NCBI GenBank assembly: GCA_007859835.1
Contig: SJPJ01000001.1
Coordinates: 245,255 to 309,254 of the forward strand
DNA from: Novipirellula herctigrandis
GTDB lineage: Bacteria > Planctomycetota > Planctomycetia > Pirellulales > Pirellulaceae
Direction: 5' to 3'
Length of the DNA stretch: 64,000 bases
Below are positions 17,674 through 27,235 of this stretch, one piece after another (the stretch's first letter is position 1; each line of letters starts with the position of its first letter). A program made the position numbers and the translations under genes. The notes under the pieces are model-generated. The model was given only the letters and a program-made list of their open reading frames with translations. It searched no databases and had not been told where the DNA came from.

Positions 17674-19041
17674 CTAATTGCTTTCTGCGGAACCGGTCAG
17701 GATCAGCAATTCGTTAGCGGTCAGACCCAGGCTCGACATCGTCGTTGATTGTTCCTCGATCGCAGCAGCAATGGTTGTCGTATTGACGTTCACCTTTGAG
17801 ACGCCTGCTTCAATTTCCTGTGTCGAAGACACGACGGCATCGATACAGGAAAGGATTCCAGTGACACTCTCTGAAATATTGTGAGTCGCGTCGGAAGTTT
17901 GCTTTGCCAACTCCTTCACCTCGCTAGCGACAACGGCGAACCCGCGACCCGCCTCACCGGCACGAGCTGCTTCGATCGTTGCGTTCAGGGCAAGTAAGTT
18001 AGTTTGTTCGGCTAAACCACGGATCAGATCGACCACTGCACTAATCGCTTGGCTGCTTGAAGTCAGCGATTCAATTTCGGATTCAGCAGACTTGGTCGCA
18101 GACTCGGTTGTTTTTGCTAGAGCAGCGGTGAGTTGGACATTACTTGATATTTCCTCAATGGTCTGAACCATTTGCGTAACGCTTGACGCAACTTCATGGC
18201 CAACCTTGGCAGTCTGTTTAACGGTCCTATGGTGTTCCACTTTGGTCGTTATGTCGGTTGCATATTTGACGACCTTGAATGGTCTCCCCGCAGTATCAAA
18301 GATTGGGTTGTAAGAGGCTTGTAACCAGACTTCCTTCCCGTTTTTTCCGACGCGTTGAAACTCATCCGCCTGGAATTCTCCTCGTTTTAATGCCGCCCAA
18401 AAATTCCGGTATTCATCCGACGAACGGTCCTTGGGATACACAAACAGGCTGTGATGTTGGCCTTGAATTTCACTTAGGGTGTAACCCACCGTGTCAGTGA
18501 AATTTTGATTTGCAGTAATGATCGTCCCGTCAAGTTCAAACTCGATCACAGCCAATGCTTTGTTAAGCGCTTCAATTTGGCCTGTGAAATTTGCATTTTC
18601 ACGCTTCTGAGAAGTTATGTCGGTAGCGTATTTGACAATCTTGATTAATTGGCCATCCGAATAAATTGGATTGTAAGACGCTTGCAGCCAAATCGACTCT
18701 CCATTTTTCCCAACCCGATTGAACTCATTTGCTTGGAATTGCCCGTCGTTTAGCTTGTCCCAAAACTCTCGGTATTCGCTACTCCGCGCGTACGAGGGTT
18801 CTACAAACATACGGTGATGTTTGCCCTGGATTTCCCCTAGCGAATAGCCGACCGTATTCAAAAAGTTCGCGTTGGCGGTCAGGATATTTCCATCTAGATC
18901 AAATTCGATCGTTGCCAGTGACCTATCCAGAGCGTCAATCTTTCCCTGTAGTTCTTCGACGGACACTTCTTTGCCATCGCTCGGATCCATACTGGATTTC
19001 AAACTCGATCGGTCGTCGTTTCTAGACTTGCGACTCCACAT
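17674..19041 (-). CDS. Soluble methyl-accepting chemotaxis-type protein with two PAS domains
   Basis: From the ATG at 19041 (AAGGGGAC upstream) the protein has 455 residues and no membrane segment. Two PAS domains with PAC tails (about residues 30-150 and 150-275) are strongly alike, both ending in a VKYATDIT motif, and look like a tandem duplication. The C-terminal half is a coiled-coil signalling domain with the chemoreceptor hairpin tip [24 protein letters not shown]-type sequence (about 345-370) and an AIEEQS segment. PAS domains of this type often bind flavin, haem or small ligands, so a cytoplasmic redox or energy sensor feeding a CheA kinase is plausible. No che genes are nearby and the usual C-terminal receptor-binding pentapeptide is not seen. 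Confidence 0.9.
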   Translation of the reverse strand: MWSRKSRNDDRSSLKSSMDPSDGKEVSVEELQGKIDALDRSLATIEFDLDGNILTANANFLNTVGYSLGEIQGKHHRMFVEPSYARSSEYREFWDKLNDGQFQANEFNRVGKNGESIWLQASYNPIYSDGQLIKIVKYATDITSQKRENANFTGQIEALNKALAVIEFELDGTIITANQNFTDTVGYTLSEIQGQHHSLFVYPKDRSSDEYRNFWAALKRGEFQADEFQRVGKNGKEVWLQASYNPIFDTAGRPFKVVKYATDITTKVEHHRTVKQTAKVGHEVASSVTQMVQTIEEISSNVQLTAALAKTTESATKSAESEIESLTSSSQAISAVVDLIRGLAEQTNLLALNATIEAARAGEAGRGFAVVASEVKELAKQTSDATHNISESVTGILSCIDAVVSSTQEIEAGVSKVNVNTTTIAAAIEEQSTTMSSLGLTANELLILTGSAESN

Positions 19042-19370
19042 ACTTTGTCCCCTTGCCCTTAGGTAATTTGCCATAACTAAACATACAGTGCATTTAACTC
19101 AATCATTTCTAAGTCGCTATTGTTACTCAGGCTTCAGAATTGCATTCGTTTGCGTTATTTTGTCAGGTCCCCATGGTTTGTTTGTGCCGAATATATCGCG
19201 TTTGTGGGCACCGTTTGCCAGGAGAAAGATTCATCGGATCGAGTTCCGAACGCCATTTGGCGGTGGTGTCGAGTGCGCACCAGAACATGCAGAAAACTCA
19301 AGCGGTGTGTATTAGACGAGTGAATGCAACACGACGCGTAAAACCCCCAAGTCACCTATCTGCAGCTCGC
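19042..19370. other. No gene supported
   Basis: Between the dGTPase end and the chemoreceptor start, both on the minus strand. Short plus-strand frames here overlap one another and have no recognisable motif. It should contain the chemoreceptor promoter. Confidence 0.35.
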
Positions 19371-20639
19371 CTATATGAGGTCGACGATGCTTCCGAATTC
19401 GGGATCGAGCAGTCGGCGGTAGGTTCGGACAGCGAACCGGTCGGTCATTTGCGCTATCGTGTCGCAGATGATCCGTGCGGAGGTGTGTTCGTCACCGGTT
19501 GCCTCTTTTAATGCGGCTTCGGTGTCAGCGGTCAACAGACGCAGAGGACGTTTGCGACCGCCGAGGTAGTTGTCGGCGAGAATCCTGAAGAGCTCGCCGA
19601 GCACGCGACCCGCTTTGTGGTCGAGTTGCTGAAGCTGCGGTGATCGGAACACGAGGTCGAGCGAGATCCGTTTGTAGAGATTCGACTCCGCCGCGGCTTC
19701 GGGCGCGACGTTGACATTGTAACAGTATCTCGCACTGCGATTGGACATGAAATTGTCGCTGGCTTCAACAATGTCGGCCGCAGCAATAAAGTTTCCAACC
19801 TTGCGACCCATCATTGGTTCCAACCGTCGCCGTCGGATGGCACTGCAAAGGTTTTCGATATGTTCCGCCTCGTCGCCCCTGATGTCGTTCGCCTCCGCCC
19901 AGTTCTCCAGTTGTTCCAGGTTAATAAATCCGGCGTTGACGCCGTCGACGATGTCGTTGACTGAATATGCCGTGTCGTCGGCCCAGTCCATGATTTGGCA
20001 CTCGACCGATTTGAAGCCGTTGCGTTCGTCGCCGGGTCGCAGTTCAGACAAGAATGCGTCACTGCCAAAAGTGAAATCGAGAAATCGTCTCTGTGTGTTG
20101 TAGACGAAATGATTTGATGCGTCGGGGGTCTCCGACAACAACGTTTTATATTTTAGTGTGGCATCGAGCAGTGCGCGCGAAGGGTCCATGCCACGGTCGC
20201 CATAAATGGTCTGTGTCAGCAGGCGAAGCGTTTGGGCATTGCCCTCGAATCCGCCGTGGTCTCGCATCAGTTCATGGAGCACTCGCTCGCCGGCGTGGCC
20301 AAAAGGCGGGTGGCCGATATCATGTGACAAGCACGCGGCCTCGACGAGATCGGGATCAATGTAGTATTCGTCGCCAAACGCATCGTTCATCACCTTGAGT
20401 CGGGCACAGATGGAACGGCCAATTTGAGCAACTTCGAGTGAGTGGGTTAGCCGCGTGCGGTAGAAATCGTACTCACCGGATAGAAAAACTTGCGTCTTAC
20501 TTTGCAGGCGACGGAAGGCGGAGGTGTAGAGGATACGGTCCCGATCGATCTGGAAGGGAGTGCGGTAGTCGATTGGCCGTTCCCCGTTAGGACCGGATAG
20601 TGGTTCGGTATCAAAGTCGTTGTAGAACGTGTTTGCCAT
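19371..20639 (-). CDS. dgt: Deoxyguanosinetriphosphate triphosphohydrolase-like protein
   Basis: An HD-domain enzyme of nucleotide-pool control that would release triphosphate from dNTPs (dGTP in the founding member). Seen in the 422-residue sequence are the N-terminal FRRLQSKTQVF segment, the first metal His in RTRLTHSLEVAQIGR (His66), and the HD pair in CLSHDIGHPPFGHAGE (His106, Asp107), followed later by a conserved Asp in MDWADDTAYSVND. These four positions define the HD metal site. Length and motif order fit the cytoplasmic dNTPase family without the extra insertions of enterobacterial Dgt. It is single, with no operon partner apparent. Strict dGTP specificity cannot be assumed. Confidence 0.92.
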   Translation of the reverse strand: MANTFYNDFDTEPLSGPNGERPIDYRTPFQIDRDRILYTSAFRRLQSKTQVFLSGEYDFYRTRLTHSLEVAQIGRSICARLKVMNDAFGDEYYIDPDLVEAACLSHDIGHPPFGHAGERVLHELMRDHGGFEGNAQTLRLLTQTIYGDRGMDPSRALLDATLKYKTLLSETPDASNHFVYNTQRRFLDFTFGSDAFLSELRPGDERNGFKSVECQIMDWADDTAYSVNDIVDGVNAGFINLEQLENWAEANDIRGDEAEHIENLCSAIRRRRLEPMMGRKVGNFIAAADIVEASDNFMSNRSARYCYNVNVAPEAAAESNLYKRISLDLVFRSPQLQQLDHKAGRVLGELFRILADNYLGGRKRPLRLLTADTEAALKEATGDEHTSARIICDTIAQMTDRFAVRTYRRLLDPEFGSIVDLI

Positions 20640-21007
20640 CGTCGGTCGCGTTTTAAGAACGGGAAGTTTGCATGATTGGTAACTGTACCAGCTTCCATCA
20701 CAATCAAGAACGGCATCCTGTGAGAACCAATCGCCAGTTCGCGAGAACCGGTAATCGCCAGCAAGTTTCTTGCCGACTTAGCCTCGGTGGGTTCGTTTGG
20801 CTAGGTCACCACCTGTTCCAAGCAAGGATTTAAGTCTCGATCATGTTGTGCGAGCGATTTGTCATGCGTACCACGCAATTCTGCGACGGATACTTCCACT
20901 TGCCGGGTTGCATGATGTTATTTCGGGTAAGATTGACACGTACCCACGTGGTGTCCGATGGCAGCGGCAGGATTCTGCAAGCAGTGTTTTATTGACGGTC
21001 ACTTTTC
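20640..21007. other. Divergent intergenic region; no gene supported
   Basis: Separates the minus-strand dGTPase from the plus-strand pair at 21008. It must carry promoters for both directions, but none could be assigned by eye. Confidence 0.35.
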
Positions 21008-21547
21008 ATGCTCAAAACATTTGATGAAGCCTACCATTTCGTGCTGGAGCAAAAGATTTGCACGGTGTTTGGAAGCAAAGATTCGCCCTACCCTTCGCTG
21101 TGGGACAATACGGGACTATCAGAAAAGAAACCTAAAGCCGGAGGTTGGAGTCCTAAGGTCGTCGCGGTATGGGATTGGAAGACTCGGATTCCCCAGACGT
21201 ATCCCGACGAGGTGTTCTATGGCAAGGTTGCCGGCGGCGACGCGGTGCTGATGGAAATGCAGCATTTTCGCAAGGTCCATTACTCCGAGGCGTTCCAGCC
21301 AATCATTGAGTTAGATCCGCTGGCTCAGGAAGTGTATAAGTTGATCCGTTTGGAGCCTGCGTACACGGGACGGCTACGCAAACGAGCGATCGCGGGCTTG
21401 GCGTGTTCGAAAAGTCAATTCGATACGGCGTTAAAGAAATTGCAAGTGAGTTTGAACATCGTCCGGTCGAACGACCCGAAACACAAAAACGATTTCTGGC
21501 TTACGATGCGCGAGGTGCATTTGGACATCGTACAGGACCATGAGTAG
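21008..21547 (+). CDS. Small conserved protein, possibly AlkZ/YcaQ-related winged-helix
   Basis: A 179-residue soluble protein. Segments such as PSLWDNTGL, AVWDWKTRIP and VFYGKVAGGDAVLMEMQ resemble a short family related to the AlkZ DNA-crosslink glycosylases, lacking most of the full-length enzyme; the second half (YKLIRLEPAYTGRLRKRAIAGLACSKSQFDTALKKLQ) looks like a winged helix. Full-length AlkZ proteins are about 380 residues and carry a QxQ or QxD catalytic motif, which I do not see, so catalytic activity is doubtful. The next gene overlaps its end by 8 bases if that gene starts at its first ATG. Confidence 0.6.
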   Translation: MLKTFDEAYHFVLEQKICTVFGSKDSPYPSLWDNTGLSEKKPKAGGWSPKVVAVWDWKTRIPQTYPDEVFYGKVAGGDAVLMEMQHFRKVHYSEAFQPIIELDPLAQEVYKLIRLEPAYTGRLRKRAIAGLACSKSQFDTALKKLQVSLNIVRSNDPKHKNDFWLTMREVHLDIVQDHE

Positions 21548-22850
21548 TGCCGCTGAGTCACGTAAAGCGATTGGTGGTCTATCGGTTCGTTCGCAATTGC
21601 TTCACTGCTATTTGTTCATGATTCGCGTTCCCCTTCGATTGGTGCATTCGTCCATGGTAATTCACAAGCAAAATGTTCAGTCATTTGTGTTAGCTCACGG
21701 TTTCATTCTCGGCGTCATTTTAGGCGGTGGTCAATGGACGAGTTTCACACAGGCTCAATCGCTGCGAATTAAGTGCGTCGTTCCGATTGGTAATCAACCG
21801 CATGCTCGCAATCCAGCGACCATTTGGTATGACGATTTTGAGACTGACGCGCAATGGAACGCATACGCCGAGAAGTCAGGCTCGCTCGATGAGTCGGCTG
21901 GATTGGGTGAAACCGGGCGATCTCTTCGCATGGATTATGCCAAAGGCGAACGAGGCACGGGGGGGGCAAAGCTGTTCTTTGGCGATTCCCCCGCTTACCG
22001 CGCGAAAGTGGTTCGAAAGAGCGAACGGTTCGATGACGTCTATTGGCGTGTCTACGTGATGCACCAAGCAGGCTGGACAGGCGGCGGCCCAGCGAAACTG
22101 TCTCGGGCAACGAGTATGGCATCGTCTCACTGGAGCCAAGCGATGATTGCACACGTTTGGAGCAGCGGTGAATCATTGACTTTGGATCCAGCGACGGGCG
22201 TCAAGGACGGTAACGTGATCACGCGCCGCTACAATGACTTCGACCGACTGGATTGGCTCGGAAATAAACCCGTTTCGAAAACAAAAATCCACAGCAAGGA
22301 CGAATCGGGTTGGTGGGTATGCGTTGAATCTCGCGCGAAGCTGAACACACCAGGAAAATCAGATGGTTTAAACCAATTGTGGATCGACGGAAACTTGGAG
22401 TGTGAGCGTCGGAATTTAGACTGGCGAGGTGACTACGATCAATACGGCATCAATGCTGTCTTTTTGGAGGCATATTGGAATGATGGATCGCCAATCGACC
22501 AGTCGCGTTGGTCGGACAATTTCGTGATTTCAACGGAGCGAATTGGCTCGGCTATTTGTTCATGTAATCCGATGTTGATTCGGACTTCCCTTCTCGAAGG
22601 CACATCATGGCAGGCTGAGGTGGCGACCGCTGGTGACACGACGAATGTTGTTTGGCGTTCGAATTCCGTCCCCGTTTCCGACCGTGTAGCAGTCAATGAG
22701 CGATCCGGAGAATTTGTTGGCCGCAGATCATCCTTCAACGCACTTTCGGCAGGCGAAGAGTATGTCGTTCGGATTCGGCTTGGCGGCCCGGATGGGATCC
22801 AGCCCTGGAGTCGATGGCATCAACGATTCCGAACGGGGGGAGTGCGATAG
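21540..22850 (+). CDS. Secreted jelly-roll protein, polysaccharide-lyase-like fold
   Basis: Up to 436 residues. The first ATG overlaps the previous gene, but a signal-like hydrophobic segment appears only around residues 48-70 (FVLAHGFILGVILGG), so an internal start at 21618 or 21654 is more likely for a secreted product. The core (WYDDFETD, DDVYWRVYVMHQAGW, WWVCVESRAKLNTPG, NQLWIDGNLECE) has the pattern of concanavalin-like jelly-roll sheets as in alginate/polysaccharide lyase-like domains of planctomycetes. A short C-terminal part (about 345-430) resembles an FN3-like sheet. Catalysis cannot be asserted; it may only bind glycan. Confidence 0.65.
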   Translation: MSSAAESRKAIGGLSVRSQLLHCYLFMIRVPLRLVHSSMVIHKQNVQSFVLAHGFILGVILGGGQWTSFTQAQSLRIKCVVPIGNQPHARNPATIWYDDFETDAQWNAYAEKSGSLDESAGLGETGRSLRMDYAKGERGTGGAKLFFGDSPAYRAKVVRKSERFDDVYWRVYVMHQAGWTGGGPAKLSRATSMASSHWSQAMIAHVWSSGESLTLDPATGVKDGNVITRRYNDFDRLDWLGNKPVSKTKIHSKDESGWWVCVESRAKLNTPGKSDGLNQLWIDGNLECERRNLDWRGDYDQYGINAVFLEAYWNDGSPIDQSRWSDNFVISTERIGSAICSCNPMLIRTSLLEGTSWQAEVATAGDTTNVVWRSNSVPVSDRVAVNERSGEFVGRRSSFNALSAGEEYVVRIRLGGPDGIQPWSRWHQRFRTGGVR

Positions 22851-23093
22851 ACGGAGTCCATATGAGCCAAAATACAACTAGCCTGTGCCAACATGCGGCT
22901 TCTTTGGACGGCACCTGGTTGCACTACAGACTTAGCGTTTGATTGATCAAGTTGCAAATCAGGACAAACAGAAAAGAATCAACTGAATTCCGCAGTCTGA
23001 ATTGACTTCTCTGGGGTTGAACGTCCAAGACGCATTCTACATATTCCGCTTTGTAAGTGATTCCACCCTCGCCTTCCGCAAAGAATCAACACG

Positions 23094-24566
23094 ATGGCAA
23101 GACCTGTTTTTCGATTCCTTTCGTTAATCTGTGTGATCGTGTTTGCAGGCTCTTCGCAGTTGCTCGCTCGCGAATTTTTCCTGACGATTGGCGGTGGTTA
23201 CTCGCCAACGGGAAATCAGGCTTCGCTGGAAAAGAACGTACTGTTGTTTCGACGAACGATCGAGCATCAAGGGATTGTGCCTTTCCGAAACGATACGTTT
23301 TTTTCTGATGGTGATGACCCTGAATTTGACCTGCAAGTGATTGATGCAGAATCAATTCCAAAACCCAATCGCTTGATGGCCGAGTTTTTTGGTAGTCAAC
23401 AGGATCTCGGATTGAGTTATCGCAATCACGAAATTCGCGATGTTCGTGGTCCATCCAAGCCGGATCAAATTCATCGCTGGTTCCGTGAGCTGAAAGGCCA
23501 AATCGAAGCGGGTGACCGTTTGGTGATCTATGTGACCGCGCACGGGCAACGCAGTCGACAGCGCGACCGCGAGTACAATACATCGATTGAAATGTGGGAC
23601 AACTCATCGATCCAGATGACGGAGTTTGCAACGCTCTTGGATGAACTGCCTAACGAGGTAGGCGTCGTGATGGTGATGGTCCAATGTTACACCGGTGGTT
23701 TTTCGCATTTGATGTTTCGCGGGGGCGATCCAAAGAATGGTTTGTCTCCTCAGCGGAGAGTTGGTTTCTATGCAACCGTGCACGATCGGCCCGCGGCCGG
23801 TTGCACGGCCGATGCCGATGAGACCAACTATGCTGAATACAGCACCTACTTTTGGGCGGCGCTGTCCGGTGTCGATCGATTGGGGCATCCAATTGACCGT
23901 CCCGACTATGACGGCGACGGCAAAATTTCGTTTGAGGAAGCGCATGCTTACACGATTCTGAATGCGGACACGATTGATTTGCCGGTGAAAACGTCGGGCG
24001 AATACCTTTCCGTGGTCAGCAGGTTTGCCACGGAAAAGGATAACGGCGCGACGCTGCTGAAAAACAACGAATCATACAGCGTCGTTCTCAAATACGCTTC
24101 TCCGGTCCAGCGGCGTGTTCTTGAAGAGCTATCGGAACAATTGGACTTGGACGGCGACGACAGTCTTGCCGAGGCTTTGCGTCAGAGTCGGCCACAGCGT
24201 CGTCGTGGACGTCGGCGGCCAGAAAGCAAATCCGATACGCTGCGCCGCCGCATTGCCAACGATTTGAAGACTCGTTGGCCTGAGCTTGCTAATGTGATGA
24301 ACCCAATGTCAGTTGAATTAGTCACGAAGCAGCAAGAAGTGTTTGTCCGTGCCATTGAGCAACACCCCGAATACCAGCGTTACCGAGAACTGAAGTTGCA
24401 GGATGATTCCTCAACCAATGAACAAAACTTACGGGTCAAATATGAGCGTTTGTTGCGGGTTGCGGACAACGTTATCATGGCCGAAAACCTACGCCGTCTC
24501 TCGATGCCCAAAGAGTTAGCGGAATACTTGGCGATCGTCGCGGCGGAACGCACGACGTTGGATTGA
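23094..24566 (+). CDS. Secreted caspase-fold (clan CD, C13-like) protein with EF-hand
   Basis: A 490-residue protein with a signal peptide ending near LLA-REF (residue 26). The clan CD catalytic pair is recognisable: His150 in LVIYVTAHGQRS and Cys198 in VVMVMVQCYTGGFSHLMF, each after a hydrophobic beta strand, as in legumain/caspase-like peptidases. A canonical EF-hand calcium loop, DYDGDGKISFEE, lies at 271-282, inside the region after the catalytic core. A basic stretch rich in Arg (about 370-390) precedes a helical C-terminal region. A calcium-regulated secreted cysteine peptidase or processing enzyme is plausible. Neighbours give no clue to substrate. Confidence 0.7.
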   Translation: MARPVFRFLSLICVIVFAGSSQLLAREFFLTIGGGYSPTGNQASLEKNVLLFRRTIEHQGIVPFRNDTFFSDGDDPEFDLQVIDAESIPKPNRLMAEFFGSQQDLGLSYRNHEIRDVRGPSKPDQIHRWFRELKGQIEAGDRLVIYVTAHGQRSRQRDREYNTSIEMWDNSSIQMTEFATLLDELPNEVGVVMVMVQCYTGGFSHLMFRGGDPKNGLSPQRRVGFYATVHDRPAAGCTADADETNYAEYSTYFWAALSGVDRLGHPIDRPDYDGDGKISFEEAHAYTILNADTIDLPVKTSGEYLSVVSRFATEKDNGATLLKNNESYSVVLKYASPVQRRVLEELSEQLDLDGDDSLAEALRQSRPQRRRGRRRPESKSDTLRRRIANDLKTRWPELANVMNPMSVELVTKQQEVFVRAIEQHPEYQRYRELKLQDDSSTNEQNLRVKYERLLRVADNVIMAENLRRLSMPKELAEYLAIVAAERTTLD

Positions 24567-24590
24567 CTCTCGCCCAACCTCCCAGCACCG

Positions 24591-25412
24591 ATGTATCCTC
24601 CGATGCCCGTGATGATTTCCCAACTTGCCGATACGAATTTTAGGCCTAGAGATGTCGCTGATAAGAATGCAGATGCTGTGACTGAAGGTGAGCACGTTTG
24701 TCGAATGTCGTGTGTGGACAATGAAAGCGAGTTGGAACCTCTGAACTGCCTGCTGACTTCGCTAAGCGAGGACCACTACGCCAAACATTCCAAGCGTATA
24801 GACAGCTATGTATTCATCGCTCATAAGAACAATAGAATATTGGCCGTATTGACGCTATGTTTTCCTTGCAACGCAAACGAGTTAGATGGTCAATACAGGG
24901 AATGTATCGACGATTTTCTACTTGGCGAACAAATGGATGTAAAATCAGAAAACTACAATTTGTTTAATCAAGCAAAGAAAAATAACAAACTTGTGTATAT
25001 CGGTTTGTTGGCATCGTTCGGCCTCTCGAATCACGGGACAGTTCCAGGCAGATTGTGGTATCGAGCGATCACTGACATTCAAAAAGAACGAGAAGTAGAA
25101 ACGCTTAGTATCTGTGCTTATACGGTAGGTGGAATTACGATACGTGGTGGAGGACCAGACGGTTCACGAGATTACCACAATCATAGGGGAAACGAACGCT
25201 CAATGCGTTTGCAGGAAAACGTTGGAATGAAGACCATTGGAGCCGGTCAACGGGAACATGAACTGGAAGTTCCGCGCACGCCGTTTATTTGTGAGCTTTT
25301 TCCATCAATCTGCGTAACTGGTAGCCATGATTCTTTAATACTCTCGACAACAGTGCATCGAGAGTTGCGGTTTGGAGAGGTAGACTTAACGCGGTACTTG
25401 CGTCGTAGGTAG
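24591..25412 (+). CDS. Unrecognised protein, AT-rich
   Basis: A 273-residue frame starting 24 bases after the caspase-fold gene. Several early ATGs (codons 1, 5 and 8) are possible starts. No signal peptide or membrane helix is seen. The base composition is visibly richer in A and T than the neighbours, with codons such as AAT, AAA and ATA frequent, suggesting acquisition from elsewhere. A mixed pattern (SYVFIAHKNNRILAVLTL, KLVYIGLLASFGLS) recalls the strand-helix order of GNAT acetyltransferases, but the acetyl-CoA-binding motif is not clear. Function unknown. Confidence 0.55.
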   Translation: MYPPMPVMISQLADTNFRPRDVADKNADAVTEGEHVCRMSCVDNESELEPLNCLLTSLSEDHYAKHSKRIDSYVFIAHKNNRILAVLTLCFPCNANELDGQYRECIDDFLLGEQMDVKSENYNLFNQAKKNNKLVYIGLLASFGLSNHGTVPGRLWYRAITDIQKEREVETLSICAYTVGGITIRGGGPDGSRDYHNHRGNERSMRLQENVGMKTIGAGQREHELEVPRTPFICELFPSICVTGSHDSLILSTTVHRELRFGEVDLTRYLRRR

Positions 25413-25594
25413 TTAAAACGCGAAGTACGTTCTTTTCTCGCCGCCGCGATAAAGAGATCATTCTAATTTCGTCGGCGCAGTGTCATCTGGATTCTCTGAT
25501 TCTCGATTCGCTCCGTCGTGGGCGAGACATGAGCGTTGCTTCAAATGTCGATGTGCCTCTGTGCGGAATGAATGGATGGCAAATGCGCGAACCC

Positions 25595-25708
25595 TAGAGC
25601 ATTTTACTTTTTTTGTGGCTGGGGCTTCCAGTCCCAGTATGGTTTTCACTGCGGCTGGAAGCCACAGCCACTAAACGCACAGCCCGCGGCATTTGGCAAA
25701 ATGCTCTA
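25595..25708. repeat. REP-like nested inverted repeat
   Basis: Outer arms TAGAGCATTTT (25595-25605) and AAAATGCTCTA (25698-25708) are perfectly complementary. Inner arms GTGGCTGGGGCTTCCAG (25615-25631) and CTGGAAGCCACAGCCAC (25655-25671) pair with one mismatch. The whole can fold into a long hairpin at the 3' end of the GH30 gene, touching its stop codon. The form fits a REP/BIME-type element such as RAYT enzymes act on; a broken RAYT gene is present at 7202-7900. It may also end transcription. Confidence 0.75.
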
Positions 25709-27130
25709 TCGCGACCAAATGTAGGTAGCAACTGCGCGCGATGGCAGCGACAGCGTGGCTTGGCGGTTGCCTTGTTCGAGTCGGAAAGTGGCAGAGCGGT
25801 TACTGTCGTTCAGTACGATCAGTACGAGGTCGCCGTCGGGTGTCTTGAAGGCGACGTTGGGTAGATTGGGGACGACATTTGATGCGATTCGATAGGATCC
25901 AGGACGCACAAATTTCGATGCGTGTGCGACAATGTAATACGCCGGATTTCGTGTTACTTGGTTCCCCGAAACAGTGATCGCTCCGAGACAGCGGTCACAA
26001 CCGCCCTCGGTGTGAGGATCTTGGTTTGGGTCCGACGCTAGATTCCATTCCAACACCGTCCGGCTCCAATTGCGGGTTGCGCCGACGATCAACTCGCGAA
26101 CATGCCAAGCCATGTCACCGGCTAAGTTACCCGGTGCTCCGATCCATTGCTCCGTGAAGTAGAGATTCTTGTTCGGATGTGCTTCATGCACCTGGGACAT
26201 CGCGGTGATTTTTCCCCCGTAAAGATGAAAGGCCGATCCATCGATATAGTTGTAGGCCTCGTCATCATTCAAGATGGAAATGGGATAATCGGGACGATCG
26301 CAGTTGTGATCGTAGATGATGATTTTGGTGTCGATTCCTGCTGCTTCAAACGCGGGGCCCAGATGGTGTTTGATAAATGTCGCTTGTTGGTCGGCAAGCA
26401 TTAGTAAGCTAGGGTTGTTGCCGGGGTGCAGTGGTTCGTTTTGAATGGTGATCGCATCAATGCAAATTCCCTCTGACTTCATCGCTAGGATGTAAGCAAC
26501 GAAGTAGCGTGCGTAGGCATCGCTGTACTGCGGCAGCAAACTTCCGCCCACCGAATCGTGATTGTCCTTCATCCAAGTTGGCGGGGACCAGGGTGATCCC
26601 ATCAAGCTGATATCCGGGGCAATCCCCAAAATCTCCTTCAAAATTGGAATGACATGCTTGCGGTCTTCTCCCAGGTCAAATCGCTTCATCTCAAGATCAA
26701 CTTCGCCGGGCTGCAAATCGTTGTAGGAATAGACGAAACGGCTCAGGTCCGATGCTCCGATCGATAATCGAAGGTAACTAACTCCAATTCCCGTTGCATC
26801 GGTCGAAAACAGTTCTCGGAGCAAATCGTTGCGAGCCGACGCATCCATTTGCATCAACAATTCGGCACTTCCGCTGGTCAACGTAAAACCAAACCCATCG
26901 ATCGATTGGAACGACTTGTCTGGATCGATCAGAATCGTTGCTGCTGAGTCGCCTCGTTGCGGCGGGTGCTTCGCAACGAACCGTGTTTCGCCATGCTGTT
27001 TCTCGAATCGTTCAGCACCATTTGGATCCGTCAGCCAACAGCGCACATTGGCTGCCAAAGCGGAGTCACTGATCATGGTTCCGAGGAGAACAAGCAGGAT
27101 CACAGTAAATAACGAATGGAGTCGATTCAT
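25706..27130 (-). CDS. GH30 family glycoside hydrolase
   Basis: A 474-residue secreted enzyme with a signal peptide (to about residue 26). The (beta/alpha)8 barrel plus side beta-sandwich of GH30 is recognisable: IDGFGFTLTSGSAELL near the start, LMGSPWSPPTWMKDN, the acid/base Glu232 in AITIQNEPLHPG, the nucleophile Glu327 in NLYFTEQWIG, and the C-terminal sandwich. GH30 members cleave beta-glucosyl, beta-fucosyl, beta-xylosyl or beta-galactosyl linkages. Here it is the last gene of a nine-gene same-strand run of exported enzymes and sulfatases, so a role in trimming algal oligosaccharides is likely. The stop codon touches the REP-like hairpin. Confidence 0.93.
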   Translation of the reverse strand: MNRLHSLFTVILLVLLGTMISDSALAANVRCWLTDPNGAERFEKQHGETRFVAKHPPQRGDSAATILIDPDKSFQSIDGFGFTLTSGSAELLMQMDASARNDLLRELFSTDATGIGVSYLRLSIGASDLSRFVYSYNDLQPGEVDLEMKRFDLGEDRKHVIPILKEILGIAPDISLMGSPWSPPTWMKDNHDSVGGSLLPQYSDAYARYFVAYILAMKSEGICIDAITIQNEPLHPGNNPSLLMLADQQATFIKHHLGPAFEAAGIDTKIIIYDHNCDRPDYPISILNDDEAYNYIDGSAFHLYGGKITAMSQVHEAHPNKNLYFTEQWIGAPGNLAGDMAWHVRELIVGATRNWSRTVLEWNLASDPNQDPHTEGGCDRCLGAITVSGNQVTRNPAYYIVAHASKFVRPGSYRIASNVVPNLPNVAFKTPDGDLVLIVLNDSNRSATFRLEQGNRQATLSLPSRAVATYIWSR

Positions 27131-27235
27131 CTTTTTTCGCGGTTGTTTTCAGTATGGGGAAGTGCGCGGTATCGATGGTGTCCGTCGCTGTGTTGGCGAT
27201 CGTTTTGCCCCGTTTTGGTGCAATTGCTACAAACT

